Shown in pieces: positions 1-9,084 of a DNA stretch of 64,000 nucleotides (its first letter is position 1; the number at the start of each line of letters is the position of its first letter). Made by a program: the position numbers and the translations under genes. Source of the DNA: Olivibacter sp. SDN3 (GTDB lineage Bacteria; Bacteroidota; Bacteroidia; Sphingobacteriales; Sphingobacteriaceae); contig NZ_CP060497.1 in NCBI RefSeq assembly GCF_014334135.1, positions 5,890,001 to 5,954,000 of the forward strand, written 5' to 3'. The notes below the pieces were generated by a model. It saw nothing but the letters and a program-made list of their open reading frames with translations, did not search any database and had not been told where the DNA came from.

Positions 1-1
1 G

Positions 2-265
2 TTACGTTCGGACGAATTAGCAGATTTGCAAAACGTGCGTGTTATTGGCCTTATGGGAATAGCTACAAATACCGACAGAGAAAAAGTGATCAGAGAAGAA
101 TTCTACGAATTAAAAACACTTTTTAATGGAATAAAGGATAGTTTCTTCAGGAAAGAAGATAGCTTCAGGGAGGTATCTATGGGCATGTCTTCCGATTATA
201 AAATAGCCATTGAACAAGGAAGTACGATGATACGTTTGGGCAGTACGATTTTTGGTTCCCGTTAA
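2..265 (+). CDS. YggS-type PLP-binding protein, C-terminal end
   Basis: This is the 3' end of a gene that begins before the window; the frame is open from base 2. The visible part carries the C-terminal signature of the YggS/PROSC family: a VIGLMGIAT strand, then SMGMSSDYKIAIEQGSTMIR and a final RLGSTIFGSR-like end, which form part of the alanine-racemase-like TIM barrel around pyridoxal phosphate. The family binds PLP and helps balance vitamin B6 and amino acid pools in the cytoplasm; it is not a racemase. The TTG at 26 is internal and is not the start. Family assignment is firm, although the PLP lysine lies outside the window. Confidence 0.9.
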   Translation, partial: LRSDELADLQNVRVIGLMGIATNTDREKVIREEFYELKTLFNGIKDSFFRKEDSFREVSMGMSSDYKIAIEQGSTMIRLGSTIFGSR

Positions 266-336
266 GTGATCAATGTGTTTTAGGAAGAAACGACACCCTC
301 TAAAAAGATCCTAACTGAGCAAAAAACAATAGTGAC

Positions 337-786
337 ATGAATATAAACATACGAAAAGCAGTTAAAGCCGATTGCCCCAGAATTTTGGCGTTAATACATG
401 AATTAGCGTTATATGAAAAAGCGCCACATGAAGTAACGGTTACCTTGAAGGAAATGGAGGATGCCGGATTTGGATCACAGCCAGTATGGGAAGCATTTGT
501 AGCTGAAACTGCTGGCGTGATACAGGGTATCGCATTGTATTATATCAGGTACTCAACCTGGAAAGGACGAAGGATTTACCTAGAAGATTTAATTGTAACT
601 GAAGAGATGCGAGGTAAAGGTATAGGTAAGCTACTTTTTGACTGCGTATTGAAAGAGGGAAAAAGGAAAGGCTACAGTGGTATGGCCTGGCAGGTATTAG
701 ATTGGAATGAAACAGCCATTAATTTTTATAAAAAATATAATGCTTCTTTCGACTCAGAGTGGGTAAATGTTTCGATAAACAATTAG
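337..786 (+). CDS. GNAT family N-acetyltransferase
   Basis: A 149-residue single-domain GCN5-related acetyltransferase of normal length. The acetyl-CoA pyrophosphate loop is visible as RGKGIGKLLFD (about residues 92-102), preceded by the IYLEDLIVTEE strand and followed by WQVLDWNETAINFYKKYNA, the usual C-terminal helix that closes the fold. This arrangement resembles diamine/spermidine-type GNATs, but the substrate cannot be assigned. It is probably cytoplasmic: no signal or membrane segment is seen. It stands between YggS and a lipoprotein gene, with 71- and 56-base gaps. No strong Shine-Dalgarno sequence precedes the ATG, which is normal in this phylum. Confidence 0.88.
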   Translation: MNINIRKAVKADCPRILALIHELALYEKAPHEVTVTLKEMEDAGFGSQPVWEAFVAETAGVIQGIALYYIRYSTWKGRRIYLEDLIVTEEMRGKGIGKLLFDCVLKEGKRKGYSGMAWQVLDWNETAINFYKKYNASFDSEWVNVSINN

Positions 787-842
787 TTATGAATCTTGTT
801 ACTATTATTTATTAATAATAACTGACAAGTAAATTATTTATT

Positions 843-1640
843 ATGAAGGTGTTATACCTAATATTTTTTTTCGCTTTTATTATTATTACCGCATGTGAGA
901 CAAGGCCCGGTAGCGATGCGGGCAGTTCTGGAGTAGACACGCTTCAGTATAGCTACCAAACCTATTCCCTACAAAGCAAACATCTTATTGATAACGAGGA
1001 GAAAAAAGACACTACATATTTTAATGCCGCTTATCCCAGGTTTGAAGATCAGGCAATACAAGGTTTAGTTGCCAGAAACATCACGAGCAACAATAATCCA
1101 GACAGTACTTATGATTCCCTCGAAGAAGAAGCAGAAGCTTTTATAAGTAATTTTGACGACTTCATTGAAATGGATGAATATCCTAGAGCCTGGTTTACGG
1201 ATATTCAAGCTAAGGTTATTCAGAATACGCCAAATTATTTAGCGCTCTGCATTGATCATAGTGAATACACTGGTGGCGCCCACGGAAATTACGCTACTTT
1301 GTTCTTTAATTACGACCTCTCTCGAAGAGACACTTTGGGTTTAGGGGAGGTTATTCCGACAGAACATTGGGAAACACTGGATAGTATAGCAGAAGTGATT
1401 TTCAGAGAGCAAGAAAACCTTTCGACCAGCCAGGATCTTTCTGATGCATACTTTTTTGAAGATAATACGTTTCATTTAAACACAAACTTCACACTTAACT
1501 CCAAAGGATTATTATTTTTGTATAATGTTTATGAAATAAAACCCTATGCTGCGGGAACAACAGAACTATTGATTCCTTATCCGTCTATCGAGCAGCTGAT
1601 GACTGAAAAAGGAAAAAAGATCCGGGCAGAGTTAAAATAG
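843..1640 (+). CDS. DUF3298/DUF4163 domain lipoprotein
   Basis: A 265-residue predicted lipoprotein. The N-terminus is a hydrophobic signal ending in an IITAC lipobox, so Cys18 should be lipidated. The rest matches the DUF4163 plus DUF3298 arrangement seen in RsiV-like and many Bacteroidota envelope proteins: beta-rich N-terminal half, then the characteristic HSEYTGGAHGNYAT stretch near residue 140 and an LIPYPSIEQLM-like end. RsiV proteins bind lysozyme and act as anti-sigma factors, but here there is no cytoplasmic or transmembrane anti-sigma part and no sigma factor nearby, so that role is not supported. The envelope function is unknown. Confidence 0.8.
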   Translation: MKVLYLIFFFAFIIITACETRPGSDAGSSGVDTLQYSYQTYSLQSKHLIDNEEKKDTTYFNAAYPRFEDQAIQGLVARNITSNNNPDSTYDSLEEEAEAFISNFDDFIEMDEYPRAWFTDIQAKVIQNTPNYLALCIDHSEYTGGAHGNYATLFFNYDLSRRDTLGLGEVIPTEHWETLDSIAEVIFREQENLSTSQDLSDAYFFEDNTFHLNTNFTLNSKGLLFLYNVYEIKPYAAGTTELLIPYPSIEQLMTEKGKKIRAELK

Positions 1641-1662
1641 ATTCTTTAGAATATTCTTATTA

Positions 1663-2934
1663 ATGCAAATATATAAATTCGGTGGAGCATCCGTGAAAGA
1701 TGCGGAGGGGGTTAGAAATGTAGCCCACATAATAACACAGCATAAAGATAAAGAACAACAACTCATCATCGTGGTTTCCGCTATGGGTAAAACCACTAAC
1801 CTATTGGAAAATCTAACAAAAGCATATTATAATCAAGATGAGCAAACACATCTCTACTTTGAACAAGTAAAAGAATTTCATCAAAACATACTGGAAGAGC
1901 TGTTTGAGGATCGAACAGACGCTATTTACAACGACGTTTCCAACCTTTTTGTAGAAATTGACTGGATTCTTGAAGAAGCACCACAAGACACCTATGATTA
2001 CCTATACGACCAGATAGTATCTATTGGTGAGCTTGTTTCATCACGTATTATTGAGGCTTTTTTGAGAAAGCAGCAGATCGACAGCTTGTGGCTAGATGCC
2101 AGAAATTATATTCATACAGACAATACTTTCAGAGAGGGAAATGTAGACTGGGAAAAGACGGAACGCGGCATACTATCGTCCATTCCTTCTCTAGTAGAAA
2201 AGCACGTGCTGGTTACTCAGGGCTTTATCGGTAGCACGTCTGAAAACTTCACAACCACACTCGGCCGCGAAGGCTCCGATTATACCGCAGCTATTTTTGC
2301 TGCTTGTTTGAACGCGTCGCTGGTAACGATCTGGAAAGACGTTCCCGGTGTACTCAATGCCGATCCAAAATGGTTTGACGCCACGGAACTAATTCCTGAA
2401 CTATCCTATCTAGATGCCATTGAACTGACCTATTATGGTGCAACAGTTATCCATCCAAAAACTATTAAACCCTTACAGAATAAAGGCATCGCATTAGCTG
2501 TGCGATCGTTTGTTGATCTAAAGAATACGGGTACTATTATAAAAAGTACCAACAGTACACTTCCTGTGTCGTCGTTTATATTTAAGGTAAATCAAGTGCT
2601 TATCTCTATTCTTCCGAAAGATTTTTCTTTTATTGTTGAAGATAATTTCAGCCATATTTTTGATGTTTTTGCTAAACACCGATTGAAAATCAATATGATG
2701 CACAATAGTGCCGTTAGTTTTTCGGTAAGTGTCGACTATGATGAACAGCATATTGTATCACTTGTTAAAGAACTCAGAAAACAATACGATGTGGAGTTTA
2801 AACGTGATCTGGAGCTCGTTACGATCAGGTACCATAACCAACAAACGATTGAACGGGTGCTGGTAAATAAAAAAGTTATTATGCAGCTACAAGATAATTA
2901 CACCTGTCAAATGCTCATTCAGTCGATTGCCTAG
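1663..2934 (+). CDS. Aspartate kinase, monofunctional
   Basis: This 423-residue enzyme phosphorylates L-aspartate with ATP, the first step towards lysine, threonine, methionine and diaminopimelate. The N-terminal amino-acid-kinase signature YKFGGASVKDA (residues 4-14) is present, with VTQGFIGS and TLGREGSDYTAA near residues 184-210 forming the substrate and nucleotide sites. The DVPGVLNADPKWFDATELIPELS block confirms the family. The last 130 residues form the ACT-type regulatory part; no homoserine dehydrogenase domain is fused. The length fits the monofunctional class. The next gene starts 2 bases after the stop, so the two are probably cotranscribed. Feedback specificity cannot be read, so no gene symbol is given. 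Confidence 0.93.
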   Translation: MQIYKFGGASVKDAEGVRNVAHIITQHKDKEQQLIIVVSAMGKTTNLLENLTKAYYNQDEQTHLYFEQVKEFHQNILEELFEDRTDAIYNDVSNLFVEIDWILEEAPQDTYDYLYDQIVSIGELVSSRIIEAFLRKQQIDSLWLDARNYIHTDNTFREGNVDWEKTERGILSSIPSLVEKHVLVTQGFIGSTSENFTTTLGREGSDYTAAIFAACLNASLVTIWKDVPGVLNADPKWFDATELIPELSYLDAIELTYYGATVIHPKTIKPLQNKGIALAVRSFVDLKNTGTIIKSTNSTLPVSSFIFKVNQVLISILPKDFSFIVEDNFSHIFDVFAKHRLKINMMHNSAVSFSVSVDYDEQHIVSLVKELRKQYDVEFKRDLELVTIRYHNQQTIERVLVNKKVIMQLQDNYTCQMLIQSIA

Positions 2935-2936
2935 GA

Positions 2937-4121
2937 ATGAATACTGCAATATTGACAGCAGCGGTACAGGATTTTTTGCGTAAGCATATCACCATGTCTC
3001 CTGCTATCCTAGCGTTAAGTAAGAGTCCTTTTACTGCTGTCAGTTCCCGCGAACTCGCCAGTCAATTAGATGGTCTAAGACGAAGTCAAAAGAAGTTACC
3101 CTTATGGCACCATACACCAGGAGTTTATTTTCCTGAACTGCTTGCGTTAGAGCAATCTTCCTCTAGCCTGACGGCTCGATACAAAAGCAGCCTTATCCCG
3201 CCAAACTGTACGGTGATTGATCTCACCGGAGGCTTTGGGGTCGACAGCTATTATTTCTCAATCGAAGCAAAAGAGGTGATCCACTGTGAGCGCCAACCCG
3301 AGCTTTCGCTCATAGCAGCGCATAATGCCGACCAATTGGGCGCAAAAAACATCCAGTTTATTGCTGGCGACGGGCTTGCCTACTTAAAAACTGCCGAACA
3401 ACAATTTACGGTTATTTATATAGACCCATCAAGACGTGTAAAACAACAGAAGGTATTCCGTTTGAGTGACGGTGAACCGAACGTTGTTGAAGAGCAGGCT
3501 TTTTTACAAACAAAGGGCGATATACTCTTAATTAAAGCGGCACCTCTACTTGATATTAAGGCCGCATTGGAAGAACTCAAATATGTAAAAGAGGTGCATA
3601 TCCTGAGTGTACAAAACGAATGTAAAGAGTTACTCTTTGTAATCGAGCACAAATATAACGGCCTTCCTCGATATTGTTGCGCAGCCTTACACCCACAGCA
3701 AGAACAGCAACTACTAACATTCTCTAAGGAACAGGAAGAAAATGCTGTTGTTAGATATACAAATCCCAAAAAGTACCTATATGAGCCAGATGCTTCACTT
3801 TTAAAGGCAGGCTGCTTTAAATATTTAGCCAACTTTTTTCACCTGGAGAAATTGCAAAAACATACCCACCTATACACATCTGCTCATTTGAATAGTACAT
3901 TTATGGGTAGAACCTTTGAAGTGTTGTCTTTCGAAACCTATGCGGCATTTAAAAAAAGAAAGGAGCGGCAACAGGCTAATATAAGCACCAGAAATTTCCC
4001 GCTCAAACCAGAGGAGATAAAAAGAAAGCATCGCATAAAAGACGGAGGAGACAGCTATTTATTTTTCTGCACAGGTTTTCAAAAGGAATTGATGGTTATT
4101 CGCTGTAAAAAAATTACGTGA
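2937..4121 (+). CDS. Class I SAM-dependent methyltransferase, THUMP-like
   Basis: A 394-residue cytoplasmic protein. A Rossmann methyltransferase core is visible: motif I is VIDLTGGFGVDSYYFS (about 88-103), followed by an acidic HCERQPEL strand and by YIDPSRR (about 161-167), the DPxR-type motif IV found in RNA guanine-N2 methyltransferases. The C-terminal 100 residues match the THUMP-like domain of the Porphyromonas PG_1098 group. Substrate is not established; RNA is the likely target by family resemblance. The start directly follows the aspartokinase stop, suggesting one transcript, but no functional link is evident. Confidence 0.8.
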   Translation: MNTAILTAAVQDFLRKHITMSPAILALSKSPFTAVSSRELASQLDGLRRSQKKLPLWHHTPGVYFPELLALEQSSSSLTARYKSSLIPPNCTVIDLTGGFGVDSYYFSIEAKEVIHCERQPELSLIAAHNADQLGAKNIQFIAGDGLAYLKTAEQQFTVIYIDPSRRVKQQKVFRLSDGEPNVVEEQAFLQTKGDILLIKAAPLLDIKAALEELKYVKEVHILSVQNECKELLFVIEHKYNGLPRYCCAALHPQQEQQLLTFSKEQEENAVVRYTNPKKYLYEPDASLLKAGCFKYLANFFHLEKLQKHTHLYTSAHLNSTFMGRTFEVLSFETYAAFKKRKERQQANISTRNFPLKPEEIKRKHRIKDGGDSYLFFCTGFQKELMVIRCKKIT

Positions 4122-4191
4122 TAGTGAGCACTCGAAATGAAGACACCGAGCCACTTGTTTGTTACAATTAACAATAATTAACAATTGGGCA

Positions 4192-4222
4192 TTGTCTGTA
4201 ACATCAACTTTGTGTAGTTTTG
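4192..4222 (+). promoter_or_regulatory. Bacteroidota-type promoter for the efflux operon
   Basis: TTG at 4192-4194 and TAGTTTTG at 4215-4222 are separated by 20 bases, matching the phylum's -33 TTG / -7 TAnnTTTG promoter. The -7 box ends only 7 bases before the ATG at 4230, so the mRNA would be nearly leaderless if that start is used. Confidence 0.6.
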
Positions 4223-4229
4223 ACACCAA

Positions 4230-4643
4230 ATGATGAAATGGCTAGTTAGATTACTATCGTTTTGTATTTTTCTGTTAGTTGGAGGTAACCAACTACTTAT
4301 ACATCCGTATCAGGATGCTAGAAACTACTCCAAACAGCAAACCGAAAGGTTAACACATACGAGTTTTGGATCAGTAGGGGGAAAGTCTCTTACCGTCACT
4401 AAAGCTGATCCGTTTGGCTTACCTCATGTGCATGACAATTTAGCCATAGAGGATAGTGAGGATAAAGATGACGATTGGTTCTCATTGAGAAAACCTTCTC
4501 TTATCTGTAAGTATTTTAATATCTTTTACGCTCAAGCACTCAACCAATTGTGTCTCTATTTCAGAAAAAGCTTACCTTCCTGTGAGCATTTCTCCTATTT
4601 TTCATCTCACACATATCTCCTATTCCGAGTAATTAAGATTTGA
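4230..4643 (+). CDS. Small exported protein heading an RND efflux operon
   Basis: A 137-residue protein of unknown function. Residues 1-22 form a signal-like hydrophobic segment (MMKWLVRLLSFCIFLLVGG). The middle is polar and contains an acidic stretch (IEDSEDKDDDW), and the end is YLLFRVIKI. I do not recognise a named domain. Its position, 162 bases ahead of a three-gene RND pump and preceded by a good promoter, suggests it is expressed with the pump. A second unrelated small exported protein sits in the same relation to the metal pump at 31.4-36.9 kb. Another reading frame of the last 40 codons also looks protein-like, so a frameshift was considered. Confidence 0.5.
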   Translation: MMKWLVRLLSFCIFLLVGGNQLLIHPYQDARNYSKQQTERLTHTSFGSVGGKSLTVTKADPFGLPHVHDNLAIEDSEDKDDDWFSLRKPSLICKYFNIFYAQALNQLCLYFRKSLPSCEHFSYFSSHTYLLFRVIKI

Positions 4644-4805
4644 TTTGCCGAAAAGCAAACAGGTAATACTACGCCTGATACGCTAAGCTTCAATACGTGC
4701 TGACACCTTCCCTGTTGGCCACAACTGATATCAACATATGCCACAAGGCGCATCATTTTTTAAGTGATCATTAAGATAATCTTATTGCTTTAACGCAACG
4801 TCACA

Positions 4806-5888
4806 ATGAATAAATTACTCATATTTATGAGCTTGTACAGCCTGTTATGCTATACAAGCTGTCAATCTAAAAAGGAAGAAAAGGAAGAAGAAACCCAGTT
4901 TTCCGTTACCAGCCCCATACAGATGGATACCGCTATTACCAAAGATTATGTCTGTCAAATCCGTTCCATACACCATATCGAGCTCAGGGCCCAGGAACGA
5001 GGTTATCTAGAAAATATTTTCGTAGACGAAGGTCAGTTTGTCAAAAAAGGACAACTACTGTTTAAAATCATGCCTAAGTTATACGAAGCCGAGATGCAAA
5101 AAGCAAAGGCCGAAGCAAAGGCCGCTGAAATTGAATATGATAACACCAAATCGCTTGCAGACAGAGATGTTGTCTCTCCGAACGAACTGGCCATGGCCAA
5201 AGCAAAATTCGACAAGGCTGTGGCCGAACTGGCATTGACGCAAGTCCACCTCGAATTTACCGAGATCAGGGCTCCATTCGACGGCATCATCGACCGCTTT
5301 CATGTACGACAGGGAAGTCTTGTTGACGAAGGAGATTTACTTACTGAGCTTTCAGATAATAGCAAAATGTGGGTTTACTACAATGTTCCGGAAGCCGAAT
5401 ACCTCGACTATAAAATGGCCGTAAAGAAAGACAATCCTATACCGGTAAAGCTCCTCATGGCCAACAATAAGTTATTCGAACACACCGGCATGGTAGAGAC
5501 CATTGAAGCAGACTTTAACAACGAAACAGGAAACATTGCCTTTAGAGCTACATTTCCGAATCCCGACGGACTGTTAAGGCACGGAGAAACCGGCAACATA
5601 AAAATGCTGGAACCATTAAAAAACGTGTTGATCATCCCCCAAAAAGCGACTTTTGAAGTGCTGGACAAAAAGTACGTCTACCTCTTGGATAAAGAGGATA
5701 GGGTAAACCTAACGCCTGTTACTGTTGGGGCCGAAATACCGGATTTATACATTGTTACCCAAGGGCTCAGCGCAGACGATAAGCTATTGCTCGAAGGTTT
5801 ACGGAAAGTAGAAAATAAGGACAAAATTTCCTATAGCTACCAAGACCCTAAATCGGTCATTGCCCACTTAAACTTACCAACAGAATAA
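4806..5888 (+). CDS. RND efflux periplasmic adaptor lipoprotein (AcrA/MexE-like)
   Basis: This 360-residue membrane-fusion protein links the inner-membrane pump to the outer-membrane channel. The signal ends at YTSC, so Cys19 is probably lipidated. The order is typical: a first barrel/lipoyl half with LRAQERGYLENIFVDEGQFV, a short alpha-helical hairpin (about 95-140, rich in Ala and Lys), a second lipoyl half with FTEIRAPFDGIIDRFHVRQG, and a beta-barrel and membrane-proximal domain at the C-terminus. The length is normal. The pump gene follows after 28 bases and the channel gene after that, so a tripartite multidrug-type exporter is complete. The substrate is unknown. Confidence 0.92.
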   Translation: MNKLLIFMSLYSLLCYTSCQSKKEEKEEETQFSVTSPIQMDTAITKDYVCQIRSIHHIELRAQERGYLENIFVDEGQFVKKGQLLFKIMPKLYEAEMQKAKAEAKAAEIEYDNTKSLADRDVVSPNELAMAKAKFDKAVAELALTQVHLEFTEIRAPFDGIIDRFHVRQGSLVDEGDLLTELSDNSKMWVYYNVPEAEYLDYKMAVKKDNPIPVKLLMANNKLFEHTGMVETIEADFNNETGNIAFRATFPNPDGLLRHGETGNIKMLEPLKNVLIIPQKATFEVLDKKYVYLLDKEDRVNLTPVTVGAEIPDLYIVTQGLSADDKLLLEGLRKVENKDKISYSYQDPKSVIAHLNLPTE

Positions 5889-5916
5889 CGTACGTATTTT
5901 TAAAGAAGAAGCAAAA

Positions 5917-8900
5917 ATGTTTAATATATTCATTAAAAGGCCGGTGCTTGCGATAGCCATATCGCTTGTCATCATTTTTATGGGTTTTCTGTCCATAAAT
6001 ACCTTACCTATATCCCAATTTCCTTCCATAGCTCCTCCGAGGGTTATGGTCAGCGTAGCCTATCCTGGCGCTAGTGCAGATGTGCTGGTGCAATCCGTGC
6101 TCATCCCAATGGAGAAAGCCATTAATGGCACTCCCGGCATGAAATATATGAGTTCCGATGCTACGAGTGCGGGAGAAGCCACCGTACAGGTGGTTTTTGA
6201 TCTCGGCGTAGACCCTGATCAGGCAGTGGTCATGGTAAAAAATCGCATAGAGCAGGTGACGAACAGGCTGCCGGAATTAGTACAACGCGAAGGGATCATT
6301 GTCAATATCGTACAACCCAATATGCTCATGTACGTCAATGTTTACAGCACTGACGCCCAAGCAAATGAAAACTTCCTTTACAATTTTGCTAATGTCAATA
6401 TTCTGCAGGAAGTGCAGCGCCTATCTGGCGTGGGCCAAGCCACCATATTGGGCAGTCGGCAATACGCTATGCGTATCTGGCTGAAGCCAGATCGTATGCG
6501 CGCCTATAATGTTTCAACAGATGAGGTGATGGAAGCTTTGGACAATCAAAGCGTAATAGGTTCGCCTGGAAGAATAGGGAGAAGTGATGGTAAACGTTCA
6601 GAAGCGCTAGAATATGTATTAACCTATCAGGGAAGATATAATGACCCGGAGCAATATAAGAACGTCATTGTGCGGGCCAATGCAGACGGAGAAATCCTCC
6701 ATCTAAAAGATCTGGCAGATATTGAGCTGGGAAGTGAATTTTATGACATTTATTCGAACTTGAACGGTCATCCATCTGCAGCTATCATGCTGAAACAGAA
6801 CTACGGTAGCAATGCCAGCGATGTAATCAAGGAAGTAAAAGCAAAAATGGATGAGATCAAGGCCAGTTCTTTCCCTCCGGGAATGGATTACGAGATCAGT
6901 TATGACGTTTCCGGCTTTCTGAACGCCTCCATCAATAAGGTTATCCACACCTTAGTAGAAGCCTTCTTGCTGGTATCCATTGTCGTATTCCTGTTTCTGG
7001 GCGATTGGCGTTCCACCCTTATCCCCACGCTGGCTGTCCCGGTATCGCTGATCGGCGCCTTTATTTTTATGCAGTTTTTCGGACTTACCATTAATCTTAT
7101 CACCTTATTTGCGCTCGTATTGGCCATCGGTGTGGTCGTAGACGATGCCATTGTCGTTGTGGAGGCCGTACATGCCAAGATGGAAGAAGAACACCTATCT
7201 CCGTATAAAGCGGTAAAGAAAGTATTGCACGAAATTGGCGGAGCTATTATCGCCATTACCTTACTCATGACAGCCGTATTCGTTCCTGTAGCCTTTATGA
7301 CTGGCCCGGTGGGTATATTTTATAGGCAGTTTTCCATTACAATGGCCTGTGCTATCGTCATCTCCGGTGTAGTGGCGCTTACGCTTACGCCGGTTCTCTG
7401 CGCCATGATATTAAAGAATACACATGGAAAAACCAAAAAGAAGACGCCAATAGACAAATTCATGGACGGCTTTAACCGGCTATTCGAAAGACTCACCGGC
7501 AGGTATACCCGATTGCTGAAGTTAATTGTGCACCGCAAGGTAATCACCTTCGGCGTGTTACTGATCTTCGGTATCGGCATATTAGGAATAAGTAATGACC
7601 TTCCCGCTGGCTTTATTCCCAACGAAGATCAAGGTATGATTTATGCCATCGTTCAAACACCTCCGGGATCAACCTTGGAAAGGACCAATGATCTATCCCG
7701 CAAATTGCAGGCACTTGCTGAACAGGTAGAAGGTATTCAATCGGTTTCTTCATTGGCCGGTTACGAGGTACTGACAGAAGGGCGGGGTTCTAATGCTGGA
7801 ACCTGTCTGATTAACCTCAAAGATTGGTCGGAACGCAAACAAACTGTTGATGAAATCATTGAGGAACTGGAAGAAAAAGCCAAGGAAATCCCTGGTGCCA
7901 CAATTGAATTCTTCGGCCCTCCGGCAGTACCCGGATACGGTGCGGCTGGTGGCTTTTCTTTACGTTTATTGGACAAAACCAATAACGATGACTACAAAGA
8001 ACTGGAAAAGGTGAACGACGATTTTATGGCAGCGCTGGGCAAGCGTAAAGAGTTGAAAGGACTGTTTACCTTTTTCAGTGCCAACTATCCACAGTATGAA
8101 TTGGAGATAGATAACAAGGCTGCGATGCAAAAGGGTGTTTCTATCGGGAAAGCCATGGACAACCTGTCCGTATTGATAGGGAGCAGTTATGAGCTCGGTT
8201 TCATCAAATTCGGCAATTTTTTTAAAGTATATGTGCAAGCTGCACCTGAATACCGGAGGTTGCCTAGCGACCTGATGCAACTTTATGTAAAAAATAACCG
8301 CGACGAAATGGTTCCCTACTCGGCATTCATGAAAATAAAGAAGTCGCAAGGGCTTAATGAAATTACCCGATTCAATATGTATACCTCTTCGGCTATTAGA
8401 GGAGAGTCCGCACCGGGATTCAGCAGTGGCGAAGCAATCAAAGTCGTCCAAGAGGTGGCCGCAAAGACTTTGCCCCGTGGTTATGACATTGACTGGGAAG
8501 GTCTTTCTAAAGATGAGGTCGGCCGTGGAAACGAAGCGCTCTATATTTTCTTGATCGTCTTAGGCTTCGTATACCTTGTTTTGGCTGCACAGTATGAAAG
8601 TTTCATACTTCCCCTAACGGTAGTCTGTTCATTGCCCGTAGGCGTATTCGGTTCTTTTCTATTGCTCAAGTTAATGGGGCTTGCAAACGATATCTATGCG
8701 CAGGTAGGGCTGGTCATGCTTGTTGGACTATTAGGTAAAAATGCCGTGCTGATCGTCGAATTTGCCGTACAAAAACATCATCATGGAGCAACAGTGCTTG
8801 AAGCAGCCATCGAAGGCGCCAAAGTACGTTTCCGACCGATATTAATGACCTCTTTCGCTTTTATCGCAGGTTTGATCCCACTGGTTTTCGCCCATGGCCC

Positions 8901-9084
8901 TGGTGCCATAGGTAATCGCACCATCGGTGCTTCTGCAGCTGGAGGTATGCTTTTCGGGACGATTTTCGGTGTAATAATTGTTCCCGGACTGTACTACATA
9001 TTCGGCAAACTGGCAGAAAACAGGCAGCTAATCAGACATGAAGATGAAAATCCGTTAACCGAAGAAATGAATCACCATGCATAA
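5917..9084 (+). CDS. RND multidrug transporter, HAE1 family (AcrB/MexF-like)
   Basis: A 1055-residue proton-driven inner-membrane exporter. It starts with FIKRPVLAIAISLVIIFMG, the first of twelve membrane helices, and has two large periplasmic loops. TM4 contains GVVVDDAIVVVE with the paired aspartates of the proton relay, and the HAE1 signature MTGPVGIFYRQFSITMA follows. The C-terminal half carries VGLLGKNAVLIVEFA and a MTSFAFIAGLIPLV segment. These features place it with drug/hydrophobe pumps and not with metal pumps. The last 8 bases overlap the start of the outer-membrane gene, indicating translational coupling. Intact and of the usual length. Confidence 0.95.
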   Translation: MFNIFIKRPVLAIAISLVIIFMGFLSINTLPISQFPSIAPPRVMVSVAYPGASADVLVQSVLIPMEKAINGTPGMKYMSSDATSAGEATVQVVFDLGVDPDQAVVMVKNRIEQVTNRLPELVQREGIIVNIVQPNMLMYVNVYSTDAQANENFLYNFANVNILQEVQRLSGVGQATILGSRQYAMRIWLKPDRMRAYNVSTDEVMEALDNQSVIGSPGRIGRSDGKRSEALEYVLTYQGRYNDPEQYKNVIVRANADGEILHLKDLADIELGSEFYDIYSNLNGHPSAAIMLKQNYGSNASDVIKEVKAKMDEIKASSFPPGMDYEISYDVSGFLNASINKVIHTLVEAFLLVSIVVFLFLGDWRSTLIPTLAVPVSLIGAFIFMQFFGLTINLITLFALVLAIGVVVDDAIVVVEAVHAKMEEEHLSPYKAVKKVLHEIGGAIIAITLLMTAVFVPVAFMTGPVGIFYRQFSITMACAIVISGVVALTLTPVLCAMILKNTHGKTKKKTPIDKFMDGFNRLFERLTGRYTRLLKLIVHRKVITFGVLLIFGIGILGISNDLPAGFIPNEDQGMIYAIVQTPPGSTLERTNDLSRKLQALAEQVEGIQSVSSLAGYEVLTEGRGSNAGTCLINLKDWSERKQTVDEIIEELEEKAKEIPGATIEFFGPPAVPGYGAAGGFSLRLLDKTNNDDYKELEKVNDDFMAALGKRKELKGLFTFFSANYPQYELEIDNKAAMQKGVSIGKAMDNLSVLIGSSYELGFIKFGNFFKVYVQAAPEYRRLPSDLMQLYVKNNRDEMVPYSAFMKIKKSQGLNEITRFNMYTSSAIRGESAPGFSSGEAIKVVQEVAAKTLPRGYDIDWEGLSKDEVGRGNEALYIFLIVLGFVYLVLAAQYESFILPLTVVCSLPVGVFGSFLLLKLMGLANDIYAQVGLVMLVGLLGKNAVLIVEFAVQKHHHGATVLEAAIEGAKVRFRPILMTSFAFIAGLIPLVFAHGPGAIGNRTIGASAAGGMLFGTIFGVIIVPGLYYIFGKLAENRQLIRHEDENPLTEEMNHHA

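Noticed and set aside
4541-4640. Frameshift in the small efflux-associated gene
   Set aside because: Another frame of the last codons looks plausible, but the annotated frame ends YLLFRVIKI, which I recall as a usual end for this type of protein, and no homopolymer marks a shift.
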